From: an uncultured Sphingobium sp.
GTDB lineage: Bacteria; Pseudomonadota; Alphaproteobacteria; Sphingomonadales; Sphingomonadaceae
Reading direction: 5' to 3'
Length of the DNA: 6,351 nucleotides
Assembly (NCBI GenBank): GCA_913773715.1
Contig: CAJYHD010000312.1
Location: 1 to 6,351, forward strand
Below are positions 1 to 6,041 of the stretch, piece by piece. Each line of letters begins with the position of its first letter. The stretch's first letter is position 1. A model generated the notes under the pieces. That model saw nothing but the letters and a program-made list of their open reading frames with translations, made no database searches and was not told the origin of the DNA. Position numbers and translations under genes: made by a program.

Positions 1-157
1 AGTCGTCGGTCGCGACCAGCCGCGCAAGCAAAGCACGGCCACTTTGAAGGATCGCCCGTTCGTCCCGCGTCGCCGCCAGCAGATCGGCAAAGGCGGTGAC
101 GAAACCGCGCAGACGATCGGTGGCGACGGGCCGCTCCAGGGTCGAGAGGGCGGTCAC
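1..157 (-). CDS. Probable cysteine/thiol dioxygenase-like cupin protein, N-terminus only
   Basis: Only the first 52 codons are visible; the gene continues past the left edge. The GTG start at 157 overlaps the TGA of the ATPase gene in a GTGA arrangement, which implies translational coupling. The visible protein is mostly helical and alanine-rich, with the stretches LRGFVTAFADLLAATRDE and LQSGRALLARLVATDD. That pattern resembles the N-terminal helices of the cysteine dioxygenase type I family (small, roughly 200-residue cupin proteins using non-haem iron). These often sit beside sulfonate-type transporters in proteobacteria. The family oxidises a thiol such as cysteine or 3-mercaptopropionate to a sulfinate in the cytoplasm. 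The iron-binding histidines lie beyond the edge, so the assignment rests on the N-terminal pattern and on context. The start is well supported; the function is moderately supported. Confidence 0.6.
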   Translation of the reverse strand, partial: MTALSTLERPVATDRLRGFVTAFADLLAATRDERAILQSGRALLARLVATDD

Positions 158-942
158 TCCGCCGCTTCCGCCCAAGTGAAGGGAACGACGCGGCCATCAT
201 GGTCGTCGCCGCCCAGATGCGACAAAAGCCGTTCCCGCAGCCGCCCGGCAAAGCCGGCGCGCTCGCCGCGCGGGGCGGTGATGCGCTCTTCCGCGACGAT
301 GCGGCCCTTGTCGAGCACAAGCACGCGATCCGCGAGCGCGATCGCTTCCTCCACATCATGCGTCACGATCAGCACGGCGGGGCGATGCGCGCGCCAGAGC
401 GAGAGGACGAGATCGTGCATCCGGTATCGCGTCAGCGCGTCGAGCGCGGCGAAAGGCTCATCCAACAGAAGCAGCTGCGGCTCGCGCACCAGCGCGCGAG
501 CGAGCGCCACCCGCTGCGCCTCGCCGCCCGAAAGCGTCAGCGGCCAGGCATCGATCCGATGGCCCAGGCCCACTTCCTTGAGCGCCGCTTCGGCACGGTC
601 GCGGGGACGATCCCCTTTCAGCCCAAGCGAGACATTCTTCCACACTGGCTTCCAAGGCAGGAGGCGTGCATCCTGGAACACGACGGCGCGCGATCCCGGC
701 ACATCGACATCCTGCCCGCGCACTTCGTCCAGGCCCGCAAGCGTGCGCAGCAGGGTGGTCTTGCCCGATCCCGACCGGCCGAGCAGCGCGATGAACTCGC
801 CCGGCGCGATGTCGAGGTCGAGGCCGTCGATGATCGTGTTGGCACCGAAGCGGCGGGTGAAACCGCGCAGGCGGACTACGGGTTCGGGTTGTTCATTCTG
901 GCGGAAATCGCGATCCGCGCTAAAGCCAAGGCGAGCGTCCAT
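154..942 (-). CDS. ssuB: SsuB/TauB-type ABC transporter ATP-binding protein
   Basis: This is the cytoplasmic ATPase that would power import of a sulfonate-type compound; it is 262 aa, normal for SsuB/TauB. All ABC motifs are intact: Walker A GRSGSGKT at residues 55-62, Q-loop Gln90 in VVFQDARLLPW, signature LSGGEAQRVALARAL from 137, Walker B LLLLDE at 157-162 followed by the D-loop AALD, and switch His195 in VTHDVEEA. The FQDARLLPW segment and the short C-terminus without a regulatory domain fit the nitrate/sulfonate/taurine branch. The ATG at 942 lies 2 nt after the permease stop. A GGAG ribosome binding site inside the permease end (951-954) is 8 nt away, which supports this start. Its stop overlaps the next gene. 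Sulfonate, taurine and related transporters are hard to separate by sequence, so ssuB names the family, not a proven substrate. Confidence 0.93.
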   Translation of the reverse strand: MDARLGFSADRDFRQNEQPEPVVRLRGFTRRFGANTIIDGLDLDIAPGEFIALLGRSGSGKTTLLRTLAGLDEVRGQDVDVPGSRAVVFQDARLLPWKPVWKNVSLGLKGDRPRDRAEAALKEVGLGHRIDAWPLTLSGGEAQRVALARALVREPQLLLLDEPFAALDALTRYRMHDLVLSLWRAHRPAVLIVTHDVEEAIALADRVLVLDKGRIVAEERITAPRGERAGFAGRLRERLLSHLGGDDHDGRVVPFTWAEAAE

Positions 943-944
943 GC

Positions 945-1775
945 TTATTGCTCCACTATGCTGGGGCGCCAGACGAGGGCGCGGGCTTCGATGGTGCGGA
1001 CCAGCCAGTCGGCGCCAAGGCCAAGGATGGCATAGACCATGAGGCAGACGACGATGATGTCGGTCCGCATGAAGTCACGAGCGTTGTTGATGAGGTAGCC
1101 GAGGCCGGCCGACGCATTGATCTGCTCCGCGACGACGAGGACGAGGATCGAGACCGACAGCGCATAGCGCAGCCCGACGAGCAGCGAGGGCAGCGCGGCA
1201 GGCAGGATGACGTGCCAGACCTGCTCCGAACGGCTGAGGCCGAAGCTCTTCGCCGCGTCGAGCAGGCGCAGATCGACGCTTCGGATGCCGCTATAGAGAT
1301 TGAGATAGACCGGAAAGATCGTGCCGAATGCGATCAACGCGACCTTCGGCGTCTCGCCGATGCCGAACCAGACGATGAAGAGCGGGGTGAGCGCCAGCGC
1401 AGGAATGGTGCGCTTGATCTGCATGAGCGGATCGACCGCCAATTCGCCAGCGCGGGACAGCCCCGCGACGAGACCCAGCGCCAGGCCAAGTCCGACGCCG
1501 ATGACCAGTCCGGCTGCGACGCGCGCGAACGAGACGAGGAGGTTGGAGGGCAGCTCGCCCGAGATCACCATCTCGATCAGCGTGCCGATCACGGCCGATG
1601 GCGCGGCGAGCGTGCGTTCAGGGATGAGGCCGGTGCGCGATCCCAGTTCCCACAGCAGCAGCAGCAGGACCGGCGACAGCCAGCGTCCGCCAAACCGCGA
1701 CAGCGAAAAGGCTCTGCGCGCATCCGGCAATGCACGCTCGCCACCTTCCGAACCATCTATCGTCAACACCGCCAT
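945..1775 (-). CDS. ssuC: SsuC/TauC-type ABC transporter permease
   Basis: This is the inner-membrane permease of a sulfonate/taurine/nitrate-type importer; it is 276 aa and full length. A hydrophilic N-terminus of about 30 residues is followed by hydrophobic segments at roughly 32-50, 80-106, 124-136, 144-160, 195-217 and 238-258, the expected BPD_transp_1 topology. The cytoplasmic EAA coupling loop is clear at 173-192 (DAAKSFGLSRSEQVWHVILP), where SsuB would dock. The ATG at 1775 is preceded by AGGAAAGG (1783-1790), with 7 nt between AAGG and the start. It heads the leftward operon, followed 2 nt later by the ATPase. No substrate-binding gene is beside it; the SsuA-like gene lies 3.3 kb away behind the regulator and two enzyme genes. 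Pairing of the two halves is inferred from family and from a shared upstream dyad. Confidence 0.92.
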   Translation of the reverse strand: MAVLTIDGSEGGERALPDARRAFSLSRFGGRWLSPVLLLLLWELGSRTGLIPERTLAAPSAVIGTLIEMVISGELPSNLLVSFARVAAGLVIGVGLGLALGLVAGLSRAGELAVDPLMQIKRTIPALALTPLFIVWFGIGETPKVALIAFGTIFPVYLNLYSGIRSVDLRLLDAAKSFGLSRSEQVWHVILPAALPSLLVGLRYALSVSILVLVVAEQINASAGLGYLINNARDFMRTDIIVVCLMVYAILGLGADWLVRTIEARALVWRPSIVEQ

Positions 1776-1824
1776 GTAAGGGCCTTTCCTGAAGCGCCCT
1801 TAAGCCAACATGAGTTCTCTACCT

Positions 1825-1836
1825 ATTCAATTGAAT
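1825..1836. promoter_or_regulatory. Perfect 12-bp palindrome ATTCAATTGAAT
   Basis: ATTCAATTGAAT reads identically on both strands and lies about 50 nt upstream of the ssuC ATG, where a promoter or operator would be expected. It is directly preceded by CTCTAC (1817-1822), a string also found inside the two stronger dyads near 1969 and 6151. It could be a degenerate third operator copy or part of the ssuC promoter, or it could be chance in AT-rich DNA. Function is inferred only from position and symmetry. Confidence 0.35.
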
Positions 1837-1947
1837 TTTCCTGCGAGGCATTATGAGCGATGCAAATAGGTTGGATTTCATCGTGTATTTCGATCGACGG
1901 GTCGCAGGAAATGGCGGCTTTTCAATCCTATCTCGTTCTGGCGAAGA

Positions 1948-1967
1948 ATTTCTCGACCGTGAGAAAT
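1948..1967. promoter_or_regulatory. Inverted repeat ATTTCTC-N6-GAGAAAT
   Basis: Perfect 7-bp arms (1948-1954 and 1961-1967) flank a 6-nt spacer in the middle of the ssuC/lysR spacer. The right arm runs into the adjacent AATC-N11-GATT dyad, so the two symmetric elements overlap by 3 bp. It may be a second half of a LysR recognition/activation site pair. It is unlikely to be a terminator, because no T-run follows and no gene ends here. Regulatory function is inferred. Confidence 0.4.
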
Positions 1968-1983
1968 CTCTACTATTTTGATT
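1965..1983. promoter_or_regulatory. Candidate operator, dyad AATC-N11-GATT
   Basis: The 19-bp dyad has perfect 4-bp arms (1965-1968 and 1980-1983) around an 11-nt centre that begins TCTACT, and is followed directly by GATA (1984-1987). An almost matching element lies upstream of the ssuA-like gene (6142-6160, minus strand): across ATCTCTACT, the next five bases and GATNGATA, 18 of 22 positions agree. The outer base pair is A/T here and T/A there, so the symmetry is preserved while the base changes, as expected of a protein-binding dyad. It sits 86 nt before the lysR start and 189 nt before ssuC. LysR-type proteins favour dyads with centres of this size, so the divergent regulator is the natural candidate. 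Confidence 0.55.
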
Positions 1984-2069
1984 GATATATTAGCATCGGC
2001 AATAGGGGTTAGCCCGTTCCCGACGACGGATCGGCCGTTCGCATATCTTGCAATCAGAGAGGATTTGCC

Positions 2070-2906
2070 GTGCCGGTCAACCTGCCGACCAACTTGCTGC
2101 GCAGCTTCGTCGCCATCGTCGACACCGGATCGATGCTCAACGCGTCGGAACAGGTGTTCGTTACGCAATCTGCGCTCAGCCTTCAGATCAAGCGACTGGA
2201 GGAACTGGTGCAGCAGACGCTGTTCCTGCGCGAAGGGCGGCGCCTCAATCTGACGCAGGCGGGCGACGTGCTGCTCGATTATGCGCGGCGCGTGCTGCTG
2301 CTGCATGACGAGGCCGTGGCGGCGGTCAGCGCGGGGCGATTTGCCGGACCGGCGCGGATCGGGATGGTGCAGGATTTCGCCGACACGCTACTGTCAGGCC
2401 TTCTATCACGCTTTTCCGAACTGCATCCCGAAGCACAAATCTATGCGCGTGTCGCGGGGACGGCTGAGTTGCAGACGCTGCTCGACCGGAGGGAACTCGA
2501 CATTCTTTTGGGCTTTGCCGCGCCCAATGACGCGAGCGCCGTCACGGTCGCGCCGATGAGCTGGTATGGCGAGCCGACCTTGGCCGATCGCGACGTCATT
2601 CCGCTCGCTGTGCTGGAGGAGCCATGCCGCTTTCGCGAGGCGGCGATCCGGGGATTGGAGGACGCCGGGCTGCAATGGCGCATCGCGGTGGAGACGCCCA
2701 ACCTCGCTACGCTCAAGGCGGCGGTTGGCGCGGGACTTGGAATCACGGCGCGCACGCACCTGTTCCTGGGCGACGATGCGACGCTGGACCATGAACGCCT
2801 GCCCGACCTGCCGCGCGTGGCGGCGATCCTGCGAGCAGGCGACAAGCTGGACAAGGCGGCGCAGCGCCTCGCGGAACTGGCGCGGGAGACGGTCGAGCGG
2901 CTGTGA
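2070..2906 (+). CDS. LysR-type transcriptional regulator
   Basis: This is a DNA-binding regulator, 278 aa, slightly shorter than the usual 300 or so. The N-terminal winged helix-turn-helix is clear: LLRSFVAIVDTGSMLNASE (9-27), recognition helix around VTQSALSLQIKRLEE (31-45), wing FLREGRRLNLTQAG (52-65), then the linker helix to about residue 88. The rest is a LysR substrate-binding domain starting at PARIGMVQDFADTLL (94-108), with the typical LDILLGFA and AVGAGLGITART segments. The start is GTG at 2070, supported by GAGAGGA (2057-2063) 6 nt upstream. The gene diverges from ssuC and converges with the hydroxyacid dehydrogenase, leaving only 16 nt between their stops. By family and position it probably controls ssuC and perhaps ssuA in response to a sulfur metabolite. 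It is distinct from CysB/Cbl-length proteins (about 320 aa); the ligand is unknown. Confidence 0.92.
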   Translation: MPVNLPTNLLRSFVAIVDTGSMLNASEQVFVTQSALSLQIKRLEELVQQTLFLREGRRLNLTQAGDVLLDYARRVLLLHDEAVAAVSAGRFAGPARIGMVQDFADTLLSGLLSRFSELHPEAQIYARVAGTAELQTLLDRRELDILLGFAAPNDASAVTVAPMSWYGEPTLADRDVIPLAVLEEPCRFREAAIRGLEDAGLQWRIAVETPNLATLKAAVGAGLGITARTHLFLGDDATLDHERLPDLPRVAAILRAGDKLDKAAQRLAELARETVERL

Positions 2907-2911
2907 GCCGC
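2897..2911 (+). terminator. Weak hairpin at the end of lysR
   Basis: GCGGC-TGTGA-GCCGC forms a perfect 5-bp GC stem across the lysR stop codon. A short TTT follows only about 10 nt later (2921-2923), so it is at best a weak intrinsic terminator for lysR. It lies within the 16-nt convergent junction with the dehydrogenase gene, where space for a proper terminator is minimal. GC-rich DNA often gives such stems by chance. Confidence 0.2.
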
Positions 2912-2922
2912 CCGCGCCGCTT

Positions 2923-3870
2923 TCAATAGCCCCGCACAGGATCGACCACGTCGCTCGGCTGCTCGCCGCGCATGAAGCGGCTGATGTCGTCACGCACCTT
3001 TTCCAGCAGCCGGTGCCGAACATATGTGTAGTTGCTCGAAATATGCGGAGTCAGTCGCACCTTCGGATGCGTGTAGAGTGGATGACCCTCGGGCAGAGGC
3101 TCGGGATCGGTCACGTCCAGCGTGGCGAAGCCGGGGCCATCGTCGCGATCAAGGGCGCGGATCAATGCCGACTGGTCGATTACCGATCCGCGGGCGACAT
3201 TGATGATATGCGCGCCCGGTTTGACCTTCGCCAACAGATCGTCGTTAAAGAGGTTGCGGGTTTCTGCCGTCGCAGGCACCGCAATGACGATTTGATCGGA
3301 TTGTGCGACGAGGGTTGCGACATCCGCCACAAGCTCGACCCCGCTGACGCTCGACCGGCCGCCTGATCGGCGCAGGCCCAGCACTTGCGCGCCGAGCGCC
3401 AGACCGCGCTTCGCCACGGCCTGCCCGATTGCGCCAAGACCGACGACGCCGATGGTCGTGCCCGATACGCGGCCCAGCGGCACATGCACCCATTGCGCGC
3501 GAGACCGGGCCGTCACGGCCTCTAGATTCTTCGCATAAGCGTAGATTGCGGCGATGACATAATCGGCGATCTCGTCCGATGCCACGCCGCGCCCGCATGT
3601 GACGAGCGGCGCGTCAAGCAGCCATTCGGGATAGAAGTCTACCCCGGCGGACGCGCTGTAGACCCATTTGAGTCGGCCGGGCCAGGCCGGGGGACGCTTC
3701 ACCCTTGGTGCTCGCCACGCTGGTGACGGGCGGATAAGCAGTACATCGGCTTCGGACGCGGCGCTCCATGGTTCGTCCTCCGCCACATCGATCAGGATCG
3801 GCGCGGACGGATGTTGCCCCAGACCACGGTTAAAGTCCGCGTCGAGCTGGCTGGCGATGACGAGCGACAT
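2923..3870 (-). CDS. D-2-hydroxyacid dehydrogenase (NAD(P)-dependent)
   Basis: This cytoplasmic oxidoreductase interconverts a 2-hydroxyacid and a 2-oxoacid; it is 315 aa, normal for the family. The Rossmann motif is GVVGLGAIGQAVAKR, with GxGxxG at 144-149. The catalytic triad is present: Arg227 in INVARGSVID, Glu257 in DVTDPEPLPEGHPLY, and His276 in LTPHISSN. Strand beta-2 ends in LGLRRSG (Arg167, Arg168) instead of an acidic residue, which hints at NADPH preference. I chose ATG 3870, one nt after the upstream TGA, with GGGGA 6 nt before it. An in-frame ATG at 3891 would add seven residues but overlap the preceding gene by 20 nt. It is the last gene of the ssuA-like operon. The substrate is unknown; in this context a sulfur-containing hydroxyacid is possible. 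Sulfolactate dehydrogenases of this fold are known, but nothing seen here proves that activity. Confidence 0.9.
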   Translation of the reverse strand: MSLVIASQLDADFNRGLGQHPSAPILIDVAEDEPWSAASEADVLLIRPSPAWRAPRVKRPPAWPGRLKWVYSASAGVDFYPEWLLDAPLVTCGRGVASDEIADYVIAAIYAYAKNLEAVTARSRAQWVHVPLGRVSGTTIGVVGLGAIGQAVAKRGLALGAQVLGLRRSGGRSSVSGVELVADVATLVAQSDQIVIAVPATAETRNLFNDDLLAKVKPGAHIINVARGSVIDQSALIRALDRDDGPGFATLDVTDPEPLPEGHPLYTHPKVRLTPHISSNYTYVRHRLLEKVRDDISRFMRGEQPSDVVDPVRGY

Positions 3871-3871
3871 G

Positions 3872-5056
3872 TCAGTTCCCCAAGGCGGCACAACCAGCCG
3901 CGATCAATATCGTGTCGGCCTGCGGCGAGTGGATGCGGCTGCACAGCACGTCGCGATAATGGCGCTCCAGCGGGTTCTTGCGGCTGATCCCCGGATTGCC
4001 GGTGAGTTCCAGGCCGATCTCCACCGCGCGGATCGCGTTAGCGGTCGCGACATGCTTGATCAGGTTCACCTCGACAGCAGATGGCGGATCGCCTGCGTCG
4101 TATCGGGCGGCGGCATCGCGGATCAGTGTGCGATTGACCTGAAGCAGCGCTTCGATCTCGCCGAACTTCTCCTGCACGCGCGGCAGGGTCGCCAAAGACG
4201 CACCGAGATTGGTCGGCACACGCGCGTTCAAATAGGCGCGCAACCAGTCGCGCGCGGCTCGTGCAACCCCGTCATAGATGGTAGAGATCGACAGCGCATT
4301 CCAGATGGCAAGCGAAGGGTCGGCACCCGCCGCCCATTGTTCAGGGCGGCGGACATCCACCGCATGATCCAGCGGCACCGGCGTGTCGGCGAAATGCACC
4401 GCATGGCTGACGGTCGCGCGCATGCCCAGATGGTCCCACGCTGGTTCGATTGCGATGCCGAGGCTGTCCGGGCGGACAAGGAAATTGCCCACGCGTGGCT
4501 GATCCTCGTCGGTGCGCGCCCAAACAGAGAACCAGTCTAGCCCCGTCGAGCCGGTGGAATAGATTTTGGTGCCGCTGATCGCCCATCCGCCCTCCGTGCG
4601 CCGCGCGATGGTGTCCGGCATGCCGCCGCGCACTGGCGTCCCGAGTTCCGGTTCGACCCGCAGCCCGCCGATTAGGCCCCGTCCAGCGACCGCTTCGCGC
4701 GCAAGCTGTTCATAGATATGAAGCGGCCACCCCTGCGCGCGCACCGGGGACGCGTGATAATGATATGTCATGAAGAGGATCAGCGCCGTCGATGGTTCCC
4801 CCTTCGCCACCGCACCAAGAACGCGGATCGCGTCCGACAGCGAAGCGCCTCGACCACCAAGGTCGGTCGGAACGGTGAGGCCGATCAATCCCTCGCGCGC
4901 CAGCAGGTCGAAGTTGGCGCGAGGAAATTCGGCGCTGCGATCATAGTGCTCCGCCGTTTCGGCAAGCTGCCAAGTGATCCGATCGAGCCGATCGTTGCCA
5001 AGCGGCTTGGGCGTTGCTGTTCCCGGGTTATCTTGAAATACAGGCTGGGTGGCCAT
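3872..5056 (-). CDS. Acyl-CoA dehydrogenase-fold flavoprotein, DszC/SfnB-like monooxygenase
   Basis: This 394-aa protein has the full acyl-CoA dehydrogenase fold: an N-terminal helical domain (about 20-125) with VPTDLGGRGAS at 62-72, a beta domain with SGTKIYSTGS (161-170) and WDHLGMRATVSHAVHF (207-222), and a C-terminal helical bundle. The usual catalytic Glu region near the C-terminus is absent. Instead there is RHYRDVLCSRIHSP (365-378), similar to the RHxR-HDP pattern of DszC-type flavin monooxygenases; His376 is the likely active-site counterpart. SfnB and DszC relatives use reduced FMN and oxygen to act on sulfur compounds. The protein is therefore more likely an oxygenase in sulfur acquisition than a beta-oxidation enzyme. 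ATG 5056 is chosen over the in-frame 5116 because it has AAGAGG 8 nt upstream and follows the ssuA-like stop by 4 nt, while 5116 overlaps that gene by 56 nt. No flavin reductase is visible nearby. Confidence 0.85.
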   Translation of the reverse strand: MATQPVFQDNPGTATPKPLGNDRLDRITWQLAETAEHYDRSAEFPRANFDLLAREGLIGLTVPTDLGGRGASLSDAIRVLGAVAKGEPSTALILFMTYHYHASPVRAQGWPLHIYEQLAREAVAGRGLIGGLRVEPELGTPVRGGMPDTIARRTEGGWAISGTKIYSTGSTGLDWFSVWARTDEDQPRVGNFLVRPDSLGIAIEPAWDHLGMRATVSHAVHFADTPVPLDHAVDVRRPEQWAAGADPSLAIWNALSISTIYDGVARAARDWLRAYLNARVPTNLGASLATLPRVQEKFGEIEALLQVNRTLIRDAAARYDAGDPPSAVEVNLIKHVATANAIRAVEIGLELTGNPGISRKNPLERHYRDVLCSRIHSPQADTILIAAGCAALGN

Positions 5057-5060
5057 GCTA

Positions 5061-6041
5061 TCAACCTCTTTTGGAAAGATCGGCGTTGAATCGGTCGTCC
5101 CAGAGCGGACGGACATCGACCGCCTTGGGAAGCAGCTTCTGCTGGAAGAACAGATTGGCGACCTTCTGTTGGGACGCGATCGCCTCCTGCGTCACCGGGC
5201 GCAATTCGTAGGTCGCGCTCTTACGGCGAAACTGGTCGCGCACATAGGCGACGGGCACGCCGATGTCGGCTGCGATGATCCCGGCCCATTCGTCCTGATG
5301 CGCCGCTGCCCATGCATACGCGCGTTGCAAAAGGGCGAGATACTGGGCGATGATCTTCGCTTTGTCCGGGTCCGCCAGCGCATCGACATGGGCGGCGACG
5401 AGATAGTTGCCCGACAGGATGCCGTAAGCGGTCTTGAGAATGCGCGCGCCTTCGGTGGCGATCGCCCGCTGAATCGGAAAGCCGTAGATCGCCCAGGCGT
5501 CGAGCGCCCCTTGCGAAAAGGCCGCCGCCCCATCGGACACGCCCATTGCCACAGGCTTGATATCGTCCCAGCCAAGGCCAGCCTCCTCCAGCATTCGGAT
5601 GAGGAAATATTGCGAGGTCGTCGCGCGGACATAGCCGACGCGCTTGCCCTTGAGGTCGGCGATCGATCGGGCGCGCGAATTTTTCGGCACGAGCACGACC
5701 TGATTGTTGACGTCGCCATGCGCTACCGCGATCTGGCGAAAACTCTGGATAGTGGACGCCGCCGCGAAGATGGGCGGGATCTCGCTCATACCGCCAAAAT
5801 CGAGTGATCCACCGTTCAGCGCCTCCACAACAAGGTGGCCAGACTGGAACTCGCTATAGGCAAGGTCGAAGCCATCGGGCGTGATCCCGGCGGCCTTGAA
5901 GAGCAGCCGCGCGTCCCCCTCGCCCTTACCGGTGATGGATATACGTAGCGTCGGACGACCGTGCTGCCCCTTACCACATCCAGCAAGCAGCAGGGTTGCA
6001 GCGCCCACGCCGGTTACAAGGAAACGTCTGCGGCCTAGCAC
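5061..6041 (-). CDS. ssuA: SsuA/TauA-like sulfonate-type substrate-binding lipoprotein
   Basis: This is the periplasmic binding protein of an aliphatic-sulfonate/taurine/nitrate-type ABC importer. From GTG 6041 it has 326 aa and starts with an ideal signal: LGRRRFLVTG, a hydrophobic run and lipobox LLAGC with Cys22. The three arginines before F-L suggest possible Tat export; membrane anchoring follows from the lipobox. Family segments include LVVEALNGGSLDFGG, ADLKGKRVGYVRATTSQYFL and GALDAWAIYGFPIQRAI. An in-frame TTG at 6122 would add 27 polar residues ahead of the signal, which is unlikely, and upstream of it a TAG closes the frame. GTG 6041 has no good ribosome binding site of its own but overlaps the end of a 24-codon ORF that does. 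It heads an operon with the flavoprotein (4 nt gap) and the dehydrogenase. Its permease and ATPase are in the other operon. ssuA is a family name; the ligand is unproven. Confidence 0.87.
   Translation of the reverse strand: MLGRRRFLVTGVGAATLLLAGCGKGQHGRPTLRISITGKGEGDARLLFKAAGITPDGFDLAYSEFQSGHLVVEALNGGSLDFGGMSEIPPIFAAASTIQSFRQIAVAHGDVNNQVVLVPKNSRARSIADLKGKRVGYVRATTSQYFLIRMLEEAGLGWDDIKPVAMGVSDGAAAFSQGALDAWAIYGFPIQRAIATEGARILKTAYGILSGNYLVAAHVDALADPDKAKIIAQYLALLQRAYAWAAAHQDEWAGIIAADIGVPVAYVRDQFRRKSATYELRPVTQEAIASQQKVANLFFQQKLLPKAVDVRPLWDDRFNADLSKRG

Larger units (their letters stand above)
1776..2069. promoter_or_regulatory. Divergent ssuC / lysR promoter region
   Basis: This 294-bp spacer between divergent genes is visibly richer in A+T than the flanking coding DNA, as expected for a shared control region. 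It holds three symmetric elements, listed separately. A possible extended -10 toward ssuC, TGCTAATAT on the minus strand (1987-1995), has no recognisable -35 and would give a leader of about 200 nt. A CATAAT on the minus strand near 1850 is another weak candidate. No convincing sigma70 -35/-10 pair was found in either direction. A 42-codon plus-strand ORF (1853-1981) lacks the GC-rich third positions of its neighbours and is judged non-coding. LysR-type regulators usually control the divergently transcribed gene and themselves from such a region. Confidence 0.7.

Noticed and set aside
44..1042. Plus-strand ORFs of 332 and 278 codons opposite the ATPase gene
   Set aside because: They have low-complexity Arg/Ser or mixed composition and no domains. 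They are antisense to an intact ABC ATPase with every motif present.
948..1856. Long plus-strand ORF of 302 codons opposite ssuC
   Set aside because: Its translation is rich in Asp, Arg, Glu and Gln with no recognisable domain, the typical mirror of a GC-rich membrane-protein gene. The minus strand has clear permease motifs.
1853..1981. 42-codon plus-strand ORF in the ssuC/lysR spacer beginning MSDANRLDFIVYF
   Set aside because: Its third codon positions lack the GC bias of real genes here, the GAGG upstream is only 4 nt from the ATG, and it overlaps both symmetric regulatory elements. No family is recognised.
1987..1995. Minus-strand TGCTAATAT as the main ssuC promoter
   Set aside because: It looks like an extended -10, but the base positions 17 nt upstream (GGGCTA) do not resemble a -35, and the leader would be about 200 nt. 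It is kept only as a weak possibility within the intergenic entry.
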